Shown here one piece after another: positions 6,970 through 17,428 of a DNA stretch of 64,000 nucleotides. The translations under genes were made by a program, and so were the position numbers. Numbering within the stretch: position 1 is the stretch's first letter; every line of letters starts with the position of its first letter. The notes under the pieces are model-generated. The model did not search any database, was not told the DNA's origin, and was given only the letters and a program-made list of their open reading frames with translations. Origin of the DNA: a bacterium (lineage in GTDB: Bacteria > Auribacterota > Auribacteria > Auribacterales > Auribacteraceae); NCBI GenBank assembly GCA_024233545.1, contig JACKPL010000003.1:124001-188000 (forward strand). Reading direction: 5' to 3'.

Positions 6970-9900
6970 ATGGCTGAAGTGAGAAAAAAATGTAAGCGGA
7001 TATACGTCGCATACTATCTCTTTTTTGCGCTTATTGCTTCTCTCCTACCGGTTTCTGCCAATTCGCCAACAGATGATCAAATACTCTCTAAAATCCCATC
7101 CGGCAATTTTCATGTTATGAGGTCACATCAAACGGGCGGTGCGAAAAATGTTATTCTAATCGAAGACCTTCACTGCAACGTCTCAGCGCAAAAAAATATC
7201 GCATCTATTCTTTCTGCAATCGCAGAGAAAGACATGGTGTTTGATATCTTAACCGAAGGTTCATCCGGCGCGATTCTTACCCAGTTTTATGCAAGTTTCC
7301 CCATCCTGAGAACCCGGAAAAAAGTTTCTGATGAATTGCTCTATAAAGGGCTTATTTCAGGCGAGGAATATTTTTCGATAACATCGGGCAATACCCCTGT
7401 TATAACCGGTATCGATGACCCTGTGCTTTATCGCCTCAACAAAAATCAATTCCGCGATGTACTTTCCCAGCAAGAAGCAGTAGGCCTGCTCATGGCTAAA
7501 CTTGAAACGGCCATACGCTATATCAAGCAAAACCGTTATAACAGTGCACTCGACACTTTTGACAAAACCGTAGATTCGTATACTAATAGTGCGGTGTCAA
7601 TAAATGCATTGCTTGCCGATTGTTTTGCAATAGCAGATAAAAGCAGTAATGCAGAGCTGTATGCGTTTTATGAGTTGCTTCAAAAACAGGAACAATTCAA
7701 TTATGCCGCTCTTGACCGGCAAGTTACTGCCATGGTGCAGTATGTCGTTGAACAGTGCGGGGCGGATTATGCACGCACCGCGGTGTCAATCGTGACGAAT
7801 CCATCACGAAACACGCTTCATTACAAACAGCTTGTTCAATTAGCGGAACAATGTATCCCTCAACAGGATATGGTGTATTATACGGCGATAAAACAATACG
7901 GTGAACTCATCAAACAATTTGAACAATTTTCCATGAAATCGATCAACGATGCCATCACTGTTCTGATAGAGGACTGTTATGAACGGTTGATGCAAACCGA
8001 TGAAGAACGTGCAGTTCATCGCGCTGTAGGCATGTTTTCACATATTAAACATTTGTTCACTCTGAGCCTTTCCCGTTCTGAATATAACGCGCTCTTTGAA
8101 ACAGACGTCTCGTTTGAGAGCATAATGGGAAAAATCGATTCTTTGTTTGACGCAGATTCCTCGTTACGGCCATTGTTTTTACAAGCAGAGCCGTTTGCAG
8201 AGCGGGCGATCGCATTTTATATGGCTACGTGCCGGCGGGATATGGTGTTGTCCGAAAATATTATTGATGCGGTAAATAATTCTTCGGCAAATATAGTGGT
8301 TGCCATTTGCGGCGGTTTTCATACGGAACATATTTCAAAGGTATTAGAAGAAAACGGGATTAGTTACTGTGTCATTCGTCCTGTAACGACCGATGCGTTT
8401 GATTTCTCTTTATATGCGTCGGCTGTTTTACGTTCAGAGTTGTCCTTAATTCCTGAAGTTGCGGCGGCAAACCTGCGTGCGTCTTCGTTTTTTGCGCAAA
8501 ACAGTTTCGATACACCAGAGGTGATAAACGAATTTCGGGCACATTATGTTTTCCGGTCGATTCTTGACGCGCTTGAGGATTTCACCGTTGCCGAGCTCCA
8601 TTCTGTCGTTAAACAGTGGAGAGCGTCATTCGCAAATGCTCTGCGCCTGTACTATGATGACTCTGCTCAGGTGCGGACTGCAATGGCCGCATTTGACCGT
8701 CTTGTGACCGATCTTCTTTTATCGGATACCGTGATTTTGTCGCGCACACAACGAACGCTCGAGCTTTTTTATAATGGCGATTTATACCATTTGGAAAAAC
8801 AGCCTTTCGGTTCATTAGTTGTCAATAAACGTGTTGGCGTGCCTCGCGGAGATGCTGTTGCGGTATCAATGAGTTTAGATGTGGTTCAGAAAGAGGCGGC
8901 TACTCCACATCCCGTGTTTATTGTTTCCTCTGTCTTGAACGATCCTGAGTTATCCGAATCGTATATTGAGTTTGATTCCGCAGTGATACGATCGCTCAAT
9001 GCTCAAGGGATACGCCCGAACATTATCCTGCCTTACTATCCGCCAGAGCGTGCAGGCGTACTTAATCGGCTTAAGAAAATAATTTCTTCTGCAACTCATG
9101 ATGTTCAGTATGTAGTCCACGATGATGCCGATGGCGGCGGGTACATAATTGTTGATGAAAACGGAATGCCGTTGGCCATGATGCCGCTTAGTCTTCGTGT
9201 GCGCCCTGTTATTTTGCAAATTGCTCCGTCGCAATCAGGCCGAGTGCAAGAGCAGACAGCGGAAACAACCGCTCATTTTTCGGATTATTACGCCCAAATG
9301 GCCGTTGATAAGGAGAGACTGCCATTCACGGAGCCGTTTTTTATGCGGATATATCCGCCTGAACTGTCGCATGCGGCAATTCCCGATACTCCTCATTCGG
9401 TTTCGGTGTATTTTGGAAATGGGCTGGATATTCAGCATGCGCACGCAATCGATGCGGGAATACCGGTTGATGCGGAGTTGCTGTCTGTCATTAAAAAACG
9501 ATTGAATACTGATCGGCAATCAATGCGTGAAGATGTTCAATCAATGCTTTTTGAAACAACTTCTCCAGCGTTTCAGGCATTTATTGCGAAACATCCTCTT
9601 TTAAATAAAAAACCGTTACGGAATATGCAATGGATAGTGCATGATGTTCAAGCATTCAGTAATCGCGAATTGACCGATTTTTATACCGCTCTCGGTATGT
9701 CCGGCGAACCTCAGGTTGTTTTTACTTTTCTTGCCGATCGGACTGAAATGGAAAAGGAGCACCGGTTATTTCTTCAGGAACATACAGCATATTTTGATGC
9801 GCAGAACTTCGACAATACTTCGGTTAAACCTGATTCCAAGGTAGTAGTTATCAACATACCGCGGGCAGATTATGCGGTGAAACGTTTTCTGTATGCTGTT

Positions 9901-12900
9901 TCCGGCGCAGTTTTTGCAAGCGAACCGAAAATGATAAAGGACGCATTGCTGTTTAACAAGTTCGGATTCATTTCCGCACTGCTTTTTCGTTTTGCGAGCC
10001 CTGAACAAGCTGAAATAGCACGTCAGCTCCTTGCAGAAGATGGAATGCCGAGCGAATTAGCGGCTTCTTATTTTGAATATGCCGTTATGAAAGACTCATT
10101 GAACGGCGAACCTTTGGATGTCGACCGGCCGCCAACACCGACAGCGCATTTTTTAGCAAGCGTACTTTATAATCCGTCCATACAGACAGCGGTTGCAAGC
10201 CATCTCGGCCGAATCATTCCAGCGGATAATGCGTTTAACAGTATTCCTCGCATTATCGCGCAGATTGATCTAAATACTGTTGCTGATTCATTGCTTAAAC
10301 GCAATTCTTCGGTTGTGCGCAATCATGCGGCGCGGCTACTGGATGCGTTCTTTCTTGACCCTCTGCTTGCTTTTGATTTGCCGGAAGGGCAACAGCAGTT
10401 TATCGAGGCGCATGTGTTTCCGTTTATTGCGTCGTATATTCGACAGCAAACGTCCGGTGTTGCTCCACGTCCGTTGAACGATATGAAAAACGATATCGAA
10501 ACTATTTTTTCATCTCTGCTGGAAATGTATGATCGGAAGCTTGAAAGATTGGCATTTGCCAATGCGGATGCGGCAGTAGAGTCTCTCCGGATTATGCTTA
10601 ATTCTCTTGTAAATGACATACATGCCATATCCGGTGAACATTTGTTTGTGCCTGCGCCGGCGAACCGGTACCTTTATTTTTATACGGATAACAATCGATT
10701 CAATCCCGATCCTGTTAAGCAAAATAGTACTGCAATACACGAAGGGCTTATTTCTCGTGAAAGTTTCGGTGAAATAGCGGATCAACTGATTGATATAGAA
10801 ACGGTTAATGAGATACTTTCAATACCCGGCGTACTGGATTTCGATCGGTTATTTGAACAGTGGAACGATGCCTCTGTAGCGTTGCCGGGTAAATCATATG
10901 TAGGTTATATTGCGACGTACAACGGTTCTTCAGAACAAAAAAATGCGTTAAAAAACGATATAGCGGTGATTTTGCTCGAACAAATGCGCGGTTTATTGAG
11001 CGACTATACGCCGTTGCTTGAATCTGCAGGATATAGCGTTCCCACTCTGGAATCGTTGCATTTGTTTATTGAAACACTGTATACGGATACGTCTACTCCT
11101 TTGGGAGAAACATCTCGCTTATTACAGGACTTCAACACTATCATAGCACGTATCACCACGTTCCGAGTGCAGGGGCATACACAATTTTTCCGCGGAGAAC
11201 GGCAATGGCGCCCAATTGTAGAACAATACCTGTCTGATATTATTCCCGTCAAGATTGCATCCGGCGATTTTAGTGTAACAGTGGCAAGCATTGGCGCCTC
11301 CTATGGAAAAGAGGCATATTCCATTGCGGCTGTTATTGACCGGTCGCTCAAAATGTTTGCAGAAGAACAGCTTTTTGCCGACGTGCCTGCCGGCACTGAA
11401 AAAGAGAGGCGTATTCAAGAATGGATCGATTTATGGGATATTACGATTCATGCTTATGAGATCGATATTCAAAAACTGGTCATATTGACGGAAGGAGTGT
11501 ATACCGTTACGGATTATGCGTATCAAGATTTTACCGTGAACGAAATCCTGCCGGAATTCAATTCGATAATAGCTGACAGCGTGTTAGTTTCAGAAATACC
11601 GCGTACAAGTTCTGCAATGACAGAAAAGCAGTATCGCGTTCAGGTTAATCCTCGGTATAAACGATGGGTGCGCCCTCATTATTTCGATTTTAGCGCAGAT
11701 ACTGCCGCCGGGCAATTGTCTTTGCATCCGGCAGAAATTACGTTCGGGCTTAATTTTTTGCCGTATATCGATTTTGAGGGAGAACCGACCCCTTCGACAG
11801 TCGCGTTTCCCCAAGTTGTGAAACGGTTCCGTTCAATGCTTGCCGCATCGCGCCCTTCGGAATACAAAAGCGTGGGTATTTTCAATATTAAATTCCAAGA
11901 CACCCCTCAACCTCTCAATCAGGTTGACGGGCAAAATTATGTATTGCCTCCGAAAACTATTCCGGGAATTGATGTGGTTCATGCGCTGTCACAGTATCGT
12001 TCCCTTGCTTCTGCCGAAGATATTGCCCGAATCTTTGGAATTCAGCAAATGGTTGCCGAACGATTATATCTTATCTATTCCGGAATTCAATCTGCCGCTT
12101 TTGAAATAGGGAATAGCGCAGGAAAAACCGATGGGGCTGTCGAGCAGATTCTCAGCTCATTTTTAAATACCGTCTCGCCGTTGTTGCTGGAGATAGAATA
12201 TCCGCAGAATGTGCTTAGTGAACAATTATCGGCAATCAAGCATCTTGTACAGGCATTAGTGCGAAGCGCTTTACAGGAACAACAAAATCAGCAAACAGCA
12301 TCTGAGGCAGATGTCCTCATAGAAACACAGTTCGGTTTAGTAACCATACTGTCCAATAATGGTTTGATTATTCCCGATACTGCCGATGGGAAGTTGCATT
12401 ATTCGTATTACTATGCTGATATTTTCACCGCTGATAAAACATATCGCTTTGTACGTACAGCCTATTCTTTGTCAGAGAAACAAAAAGAGAAGCTTGTTGA
12501 GCAGGAAAAAAACACTGCGGCGGCTTCTGCAATACTCTCTATGTTGAATGTGCCGTATGAAGGGCGCGATGCCGAAATCTTTATTCCTGCGTTTGAATCG
12601 ATTGTAAAAAATCATGCACAATTGCTTTTCAATATTTATGGTTCGGCGGCGATGGAAACGCTTGCGCAGTATGTATCGGGTGTTTACGCCGGAATTCTTG
12701 AAGATGATGCCCGAGTTTTGGCGGATATCAAGACTGTATTGCGTATTCCGGAAACTCCTTTAGGCGCGCCGGCATATGAACAATCTTTTTTTGACGGATT
12801 CGATGTGTGGCGGGTTTCAGTGGAATCAACAGTACTCCGATTGATAACGATGAAGACACTAACCGGCGATTTTACGCTTACCCTTCGTGTGCTTGATGAC

Positions 12901-15900
12901 CTGAACGGCAAGGCATCATTTTCTGTCGGTGCAATCGTTGAATCGGTTTTGCGGCAGTATGCGGCAGAGTCTGTATACGCATCTTTACCGGAAGGGCTGG
13001 AAAAAGATACGGCTGTCACACGATGGCTAGATAGATGGGATGTGCGCATTGTGATGCCTTCATCGCGTCCTGATTTTCTGCAAACAGCTCTTAGAGGGAC
13101 ATATACGCTCAGTCCCGATGAAACAGCGTTTTTCAACCGCAATTCGCCGCTCAAGCTCCTTTTTGCACATTATCAGGAAACGGATAATCAAACGGCGGAA
13201 GTTGTCGTCAATCCGCGCTTAAGAAGATGGCTGGTGCCGGTGTATACCGCTGGTACTTTGGAGCAGTATGCGAAATCCATTCACGATGCGGTAATTACAC
13301 ATATTCCCGATCATGCGCAAGATGCCCGGTTGAGTTTGTTCATTTCGGATGTTTCCCTTAATATGCAGATTTCTTCGAGTTCGGCACAGCGTGGATATGG
13401 CTTGCCATTAGATTTTGAACGGCGCGTTATGCGGATGATACAAGTGCGTAAACAAGATTCCGTATATGCCGGTATCGCGTTGCCGTCAGACGAGGTTATT
13501 CGGGATATTATAACAACCCTTTCAGCATACCGGATAACGCATCCATATGCGTTTATGCCGGATTATCCAGCCGAAATCACTGTTGCCGTTCGTCCTGAAT
13601 TGAATAATCTCGCGTATGCCGCGGAACATACGGCGCCGGAACGCTATCCGGCATTATTTGCTGTTATCGGTTTGGAAGTTGAAGCGCAGAATGCTCCAAT
13701 TCTGATTCCACCGTATATTGTTGACATGTTTATGCTCGATGCACTCATCAAAAAGAACGAAAATGCTTCTGAACACGATGTAAGTTCGATTATCGGTATG
13801 CCGGTTAGTACGCCGTATGTCGCCCGCCATTATAAACAAATATACGAATTACTAATGGTGCATATTGAAAAACTATATAATCGCTATGAGATTGATTTTG
13901 AGTCGGAGGCGTTTCACGAAATTCTCTTATCGGCGCTTTTTTCGGATATAATCAGTGCTGTAGCACGGGATTTTTCAGCGCCTGATGTGATAGAATATTC
14001 GCTTCCGCATCTTGTTCCGGAAATAGCGCGTATTGCCGGTATGGTTTATAGAGACCGGCTCGCGGCTGGCGATTCGGAAAATGCGGATATTCTTGCACTT
14101 TCTTTACTGCGCAAAATTGAAGATACGCTTGCCCGCATTGAGTATGAAGGCATGAATCATGCGTTTATACCTCAGGCAGACGGATTATTCGTACATATGC
14201 GCGTTGAACAGTCTTATCTTGCTCCAGTGATGGATGTAATGATAACGCGCCTGATCGATGCATACTATTCTGTTAAATGGACGCCGCCTGCTAAACCTGC
14301 CGCTTCAATCGTAACCGCGCTGGTATCGCCGGCGGCAAAAGCAACTGCGCGGGAATATTTGAGGCAAACGCAGATACTTCGTAATGCATTGAGTATTTCT
14401 CATGCAAATGAGCGGGTTACGTTTCTGCCGGTAGAACAATTGCCGCACGATTATTTTAAAGACCATTCGGTATCGATTCGCCACGAAGGGTTTAATCTGC
14501 TTGAGCGTGTGCCGCTCCTGCGCGTTTCAAGCGAATCGAACAAGCCGAACCTGTACAGCCGGCTCGGTGCCGCGTTATGGTATCATTTTCACGATGAGTT
14601 GTCTGAAGCCGATAGAAATGCCTTTCTTGAAGAAGGCGATGTGTTAATTCCGGAAAAACTGCAGGAGAATATCGTCGGCAGAATTACACAGTTGCCCCTT
14701 GGGCACGATACAGTCGAATTTTCTACTCAATTATCGGATTTTTTCAGAGACTATGGGTATTGGGAACGGGCGCTTGTTGAATATTTGACTGATGTTATTG
14801 CGCAAAAAACGGCGCGAGGCGATTTAACGTTGTCTGCAAAAAGCATCGGCAGTTCCATAGGGAAAGAAGCATATTCGTTCGCCGCTATGTTTAACGCATC
14901 TTTGAGAAACTATGCACGCGCCAATTTATTTCAGAATATTACGGATTCTCTCGCACAAAATGATGCAGTAGAACGATGGGTAGGTTTATGGGATATAAAA
15001 ATTTTCGCTATAGATTCAAGCCCTCAACGGCTTATTGCCGCACAAGAGGGTGTATTTCTTATTGGATATTCCGAGATAAATTTCTTTGAAACACATCCCG
15101 AATACAAACAAATTTTTTCTCAGTTCTCTATTCCTGACGGCGCAAAAGATGTTGGTTATGCGGCAGTTAATCCGCGGGTAAAATCATGGATATACCCTGT
15201 CTATGCCGATCTCAATACTCGGCAGGAAGTTATTGCGGATTTTCCAACGGAAATTTCTTTTGCCCTGAATATTCTTCCTTATTTGACAATAGAGCCGAAT
15301 GCTTTTATTCAACAGGTTGTGCAAAGCGGTAATCCGCCGTATAAGTCTCTTGTTATGGTTAATAAAGAGTTTGGCGTTTCTCCGGTTCCAGTCGATGCTC
15401 TTTCCGGACAACACTTTACGGTGCCTGTTGCGTTAGTGCCTGATTATGCGGTGATCAGTAGTGTTGTTCAAAAAAACGGTATTACGGATGCCCGTCGTCT
15501 TGCGGCATTTCTCGGTTTGCCTGATTCCGAAGTATTCCGCGCCGAACTCTATTTTCGTATGCAGAATTCCGTACAAACTGTTGTCGATTCTTTCGAAAAC
15601 CAATCATATAGCGGTTTGTATTCGGATGACAGTACCCGCGAATTTATTTCGAATTACCTTGCCGATGCCGTTGCAGGCATTTTGCGCGAAATACCCGATG
15701 ATGCCCGCACAGTTGATATGATTGGCACCTATCTTTCGGCATTCACGCAATTAGCGAAAAGCGAAATAATAGCGCGGTTTGGCGTTTCTCCGGATGACGC
15801 AAAGCGGCTGGAAAAGCAGATGAGCCTGTGGCTAGATACTGTTGAGGTTATCGATTCGGAGAATATATTTGTTCCGTTTAATAGTCATGGGCATGAGGTT

Positions 15901-17268
15901 TTTATGCACCATTTTATTGATCGGCAACCGTTTTCTTTTGACTCGAATGCTGTTGGAACGCCAGTAGTGAAATCGCTTTTTGTCCCTCTAACTGCAAAAG
16001 AGGAGTTTGTACGCGAACGTACAGATATGCGCGCAACGCGGGAATTACTCGCTTTTATCGATTTCGATGAGCTGTTTGTTTTATGGAAAAAGCATCGCGT
16101 GATACTGCCGCATTATATTGCTCATCCGAACCAGATTGCGGCATTGGCTGATACTGTTGCACGCATTGTGAGCCCCTATGCTCAGGAGCTTGTACAAAAG
16201 TATGCTGATGAACTTGTCCAGCAGTATGGCGTTGCAAGTAGAGAAACACTTGCTCGGTATGCGGCATTTTTAAGCAATGAGCCGAAAAGGGCGTCTCCGC
16301 ATCCTCTTGTTGCCGATCTTAGAAATCTTTATGAAGAATTATCCCGTCACTACATAACGGAAGATAGAAGCGATGAAGCATGGAATTACGGTGTCTACAC
16401 GGATTTCTTCCGCGAAGGAGAAGGCTGGGAGCCGCACTTGAAAACATACGTAGACGACCTCATTTTACAAAAAACCGCTGTAGGCGATTTCTCTATAACC
16501 GCACGAAGTATCGGCGCATCGCTGGGAAAAGAAGCATACTCGATTGCGGAAATTATCAATGAACGCTTGGCGCATTATGCCGATACGGTTCTCTTTTCTC
16601 ATATCGATTCACCTGAATTGCGGCGCAGAGAAGTGGATGCATGGATTGGAATATGGGATGTGCGGATATATGCAATGGAGTTTGTATACCAACGGCTTGC
16701 AACTGCAGTAACCGGTATATACGGGTTTAAAGATCAAACTTATTTTTTCCGGCACCGCGAGTATCTCGAGATGTTTTCCGATCAGGGGAAAACAGACGAC
16801 AATATACCGCTTGTCCGTATAAATGATCGTTTGCGCAGTTGGCTGAAACCGGTTCAGATCGACCTGAACAAAGAGAAAAACAATCTCTATGATTATCCTG
16901 CGGAAATAACGTTTACTATGAATGTGCTACGGTATATTCAGGACGCAGAAACCCTTGAGAATGCTATTCGCGAATCATTTAACCCGCGTTACAAAACATA
17001 TTTTGCTTATAATGTTAGATTTTTTGATTATCCTTCCGATCACCTGCTTTTGAGCAAACAGCCGCATACACTGCCGCCGGTTATCAGCCCGGCACAAGAT
17101 CAGCTTATATCTTTTGCGCAGTTTCATTCTATTTATTCGATCGAACAACTTGCGCGGATTTTTGGTTTAGACACTGCTCAAGCAGAAGCACTATTTGGTG
17201 ATACAGAAAAAGAGCGCTATTATAAAAAAATCTTTAGCGCCGGCATGATTGTGGATTCGATGATTTGA
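6970..17268 (+). CDS. giant exported protein: ChaN/TIKI-like N-terminal domain plus four CheR-like modules
   Basis: 3432 residues. The N-terminus is a signal peptide (RIYVAYYLFFALIASLLPVS). Residues ~55-470 form the N-terminal domain shared with the other giant proteins here: VILIEDLHCNVSAQ, TEGSSG, GLISGEEYFS, GIDDPVLY and CGGFHTEHISKV. After ~900 residues without recognisable homology, four copies of a CheR-type methyltransferase module follow at about residues 1405-1600, 1940-2200, 2590-2775 and 3145-3325. Each has FF[RD] at the start and units 1, 3 and 4 carry G[AS]S.GKEAYS (CheR: STGEEPYS), an acidic strand, and N[FIV]L.Y[IL] in place of RNVLIYF; the Arg is lost in all. Unit 2 has lost the SAM-binding glycine motif. 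GTG at 6979 is an alternative start; no strong ribosome-binding site is seen. Function unknown: an export signal on SAM-dependent folds is unexpected, so the modules may be structural or bind peptides or ligands. Confidence 0.8.
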   Translation: MAEVRKKCKRIYVAYYLFFALIASLLPVSANSPTDDQILSKIPSGNFHVMRSHQTGGAKNVILIEDLHCNVSAQKNIASILSAIAEKDMVFDILTEGSSGAILTQFYASFPILRTRKKVSDELLYKGLISGEEYFSITSGNTPVITGIDDPVLYRLNKNQFRDVLSQQEAVGLLMAKLETAIRYIKQNRYNSALDTFDKTVDSYTNSAVSINALLADCFAIADKSSNAELYAFYELLQKQEQFNYAALDRQVTAMVQYVVEQCGADYARTAVSIVTNPSRNTLHYKQLVQLAEQCIPQQDMVYYTAIKQYGELIKQFEQFSMKSINDAITVLIEDCYERLMQTDEERAVHRAVGMFSHIKHLFTLSLSRSEYNALFETDVSFESIMGKIDSLFDADSSLRPLFLQAEPFAERAIAFYMATCRRDMVLSENIIDAVNNSSANIVVAICGGFHTEHISKVLEENGISYCVIRPVTTDAFDFSLYASAVLRSELSLIPEVAAANLRASSFFAQNSFDTPEVINEFRAHYVFRSILDALEDFTVAELHSVVKQWRASFANALRLYYDDSAQVRTAMAAFDRLVTDLLLSDTVILSRTQRTLELFYNGDLYHLEKQPFGSLVVNKRVGVPRGDAVAVSMSLDVVQKEAATPHPVFIVSSVLNDPELSESYIEFDSAVIRSLNAQGIRPNIILPYYPPERAGVLNRLKKIISSATHDVQYVVHDDADGGGYIIVDENGMPLAMMPLSLRVRPVILQIAPSQSGRVQEQTAETTAHFSDYYAQMAVDKERLPFTEPFFMRIYPPELSHAAIPDTPHSVSVYFGNGLDIQHAHAIDAGIPVDAELLSVIKKRLNTDRQSMREDVQSMLFETTSPAFQAFIAKHPLLNKKPLRNMQWIVHDVQAFSNRELTDFYTALGMSGEPQVVFTFLADRTEMEKEHRLFLQEHTAYFDAQNFDNTSVKPDSKVVVINIPRADYAVKRFLYAVSGAVFASEPKMIKDALLFNKFGFISALLFRFASPEQAEIARQLLAEDGMPSELAASYFEYAVMKDSLNGEPLDVDRPPTPTAHFLASVLYNPSIQTAVASHLGRIIPADNAFNSIPRIIAQIDLNTVADSLLKRNSSVVRNHAARLLDAFFLDPLLAFDLPEGQQQFIEAHVFPFIASYIRQQTSGVAPRPLNDMKNDIETIFSSLLEMYDRKLERLAFANADAAVESLRIMLNSLVNDIHAISGEHLFVPAPANRYLYFYTDNNRFNPDPVKQNSTAIHEGLISRESFGEIADQLIDIETVNEILSIPGVLDFDRLFEQWNDASVALPGKSYVGYIATYNGSSEQKNALKNDIAVILLEQMRGLLSDYTPLLESAGYSVPTLESLHLFIETLYTDTSTPLGETSRLLQDFNTIIARITTFRVQGHTQFFRGERQWRPIVEQYLSDIIPVKIASGDFSVTVASIGASYGKEAYSIAAVIDRSLKMFAEEQLFADVPAGTEKERRIQEWIDLWDITIHAYEIDIQKLVILTEGVYTVTDYAYQDFTVNEILPEFNSIIADSVLVSEIPRTSSAMTEKQYRVQVNPRYKRWVRPHYFDFSADTAAGQLSLHPAEITFGLNFLPYIDFEGEPTPSTVAFPQVVKRFRSMLAASRPSEYKSVGIFNIKFQDTPQPLNQVDGQNYVLPPKTIPGIDVVHALSQYRSLASAEDIARIFGIQQMVAERLYLIYSGIQSAAFEIGNSAGKTDGAVEQILSSFLNTVSPLLLEIEYPQNVLSEQLSAIKHLVQALVRSALQEQQNQQTASEADVLIETQFGLVTILSNNGLIIPDTADGKLHYSYYYADIFTADKTYRFVRTAYSLSEKQKEKLVEQEKNTAAASAILSMLNVPYEGRDAEIFIPAFESIVKNHAQLLFNIYGSAAMETLAQYVSGVYAGILEDDARVLADIKTVLRIPETPLGAPAYEQSFFDGFDVWRVSVESTVLRLITMKTLTGDFTLTLRVLDDLNGKASFSVGAIVESVLRQYAAESVYASLPEGLEKDTAVTRWLDRWDVRIVMPSSRPDFLQTALRGTYTLSPDETAFFNRNSPLKLLFAHYQETDNQTAEVVVNPRLRRWLVPVYTAGTLEQYAKSIHDAVITHIPDHAQDARLSLFISDVSLNMQISSSSAQRGYGLPLDFERRVMRMIQVRKQDSVYAGIALPSDEVIRDIITTLSAYRITHPYAFMPDYPAEITVAVRPELNNLAYAAEHTAPERYPALFAVIGLEVEAQNAPILIPPYIVDMFMLDALIKKNENASEHDVSSIIGMPVSTPYVARHYKQIYELLMVHIEKLYNRYEIDFESEAFHEILLSALFSDIISAVARDFSAPDVIEYSLPHLVPEIARIAGMVYRDRLAAGDSENADILALSLLRKIEDTLARIEYEGMNHAFIPQADGLFVHMRVEQSYLAPVMDVMITRLIDAYYSVKWTPPAKPAASIVTALVSPAAKATAREYLRQTQILRNALSISHANERVTFLPVEQLPHDYFKDHSVSIRHEGFNLLERVPLLRVSSESNKPNLYSRLGAALWYHFHDELSEADRNAFLEEGDVLIPEKLQENIVGRITQLPLGHDTVEFSTQLSDFFRDYGYWERALVEYLTDVIAQKTARGDLTLSAKSIGSSIGKEAYSFAAMFNASLRNYARANLFQNITDSLAQNDAVERWVGLWDIKIFAIDSSPQRLIAAQEGVFLIGYSEINFFETHPEYKQIFSQFSIPDGAKDVGYAAVNPRVKSWIYPVYADLNTRQEVIADFPTEISFALNILPYLTIEPNAFIQQVVQSGNPPYKSLVMVNKEFGVSPVPVDALSGQHFTVPVALVPDYAVISSVVQKNGITDARRLAAFLGLPDSEVFRAELYFRMQNSVQTVVDSFENQSYSGLYSDDSTREFISNYLADAVAGILREIPDDARTVDMIGTYLSAFTQLAKSEIIARFGVSPDDAKRLEKQMSLWLDTVEVIDSENIFVPFNSHGHEVFMHHFIDRQPFSFDSNAVGTPVVKSLFVPLTAKEEFVRERTDMRATRELLAFIDFDELFVLWKKHRVILPHYIAHPNQIAALADTVARIVSPYAQELVQKYADELVQQYGVASRETLARYAAFLSNEPKRASPHPLVADLRNLYEELSRHYITEDRSDEAWNYGVYTDFFREGEGWEPHLKTYVDDLILQKTAVGDFSITARSIGASLGKEAYSIAEIINERLAHYADTVLFSHIDSPELRRREVDAWIGIWDVRIYAMEFVYQRLATAVTGIYGFKDQTYFFRHREYLEMFSDQGKTDDNIPLVRINDRLRSWLKPVQIDLNKEKNNLYDYPAEITFTMNVLRYIQDAETLENAIRESFNPRYKTYFAYNVRFFDYPSDHLLLSKQPHTLPPVISPAQDQLISFAQFHSIYSIEQLARIFGLDTAQAEALFGDTEKERYYKKIFSAGMIVDSMI
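11185..11780 (+). repeat. CheR-like module 1
   Basis: Residues ~1405-1600 of the giant protein. It shows QFFRGERQWRP, SIGASYGKEAYSIAAVI, HAYEIDIQKLVILTEGVY and EITFGLNFLPYIDFE, in the same order and spacing as motifs of chemotaxis methyltransferase CheR. The acidic residue expected to contact SAM ribose is kept (EID). Confidence 0.7.
12787..13570 (+). repeat. CheR-like module 2, degenerate
   Basis: Residues ~1940-2200. SFFDGFDVWRVSVES aligns with the FFR start and VVNPRLRRWLVPVY with the later strand, but the glycine-rich SAM motif is replaced by LDDLNGKASFSVGAIV. This copy is unlikely to bind SAM. Confidence 0.55.
14740..15290 (+). repeat. CheR-like module 3
   Basis: Residues ~2590-2775. 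FFRDYGYWERALVEYL, SIGSSIGKEAYSFAAMF, IFAIDSSPQRLIAAQEGVF and EISFALNILPYLTIE follow the CheR motif order. The SAM-ribose Asp is present. Confidence 0.7.
16405..16945 (+). repeat. CheR-like module 4
   Basis: Residues ~3145-3325. FFREGEGWEPHLKTYV, SIGASLGKEAYSIAEII, IYAMEFVYQRLATAVTGIY and EITFTMNVLRYIQD. The SAM-ribose Asp is replaced by Glu. Confidence 0.7.
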
Positions 17269-17360
17269 CGGTATGCCGCAAGCGATAATCGCATCGTATC
17301 TATTTTTGTTTCAGTGTTATCTTATTGGTAATGAGCATTTATTTTGCATTCATTTTTTGT

Positions 17361-17366
17361 TATAAT
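17361..17366 (+). promoter_or_regulatory. -10 box candidate for the phosphorylase-type giant gene
   Basis: TATAAT 63 bp before the start at 17429, in the 160-bp gap after the previous giant gene. The matching -35 region (TTTATT) is weak. The gap also lacks an obvious terminator, so read-through from upstream is possible. Confidence 0.35.
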
Positions 17367-17428
17367 TACGCCAGTATAAAATAATATTTTATTCAACATC
17401 ATTTATCGGAAAGGCGCATGAAGAAATC

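Noticed and set aside
12684..13154. 156-codon minus-strand open frame opposite the CheR-repeat gene
   Set aside because: Shadow of the long plus-strand gene: no ribosome-binding site, no homology, low-complexity Ser/Arg content.
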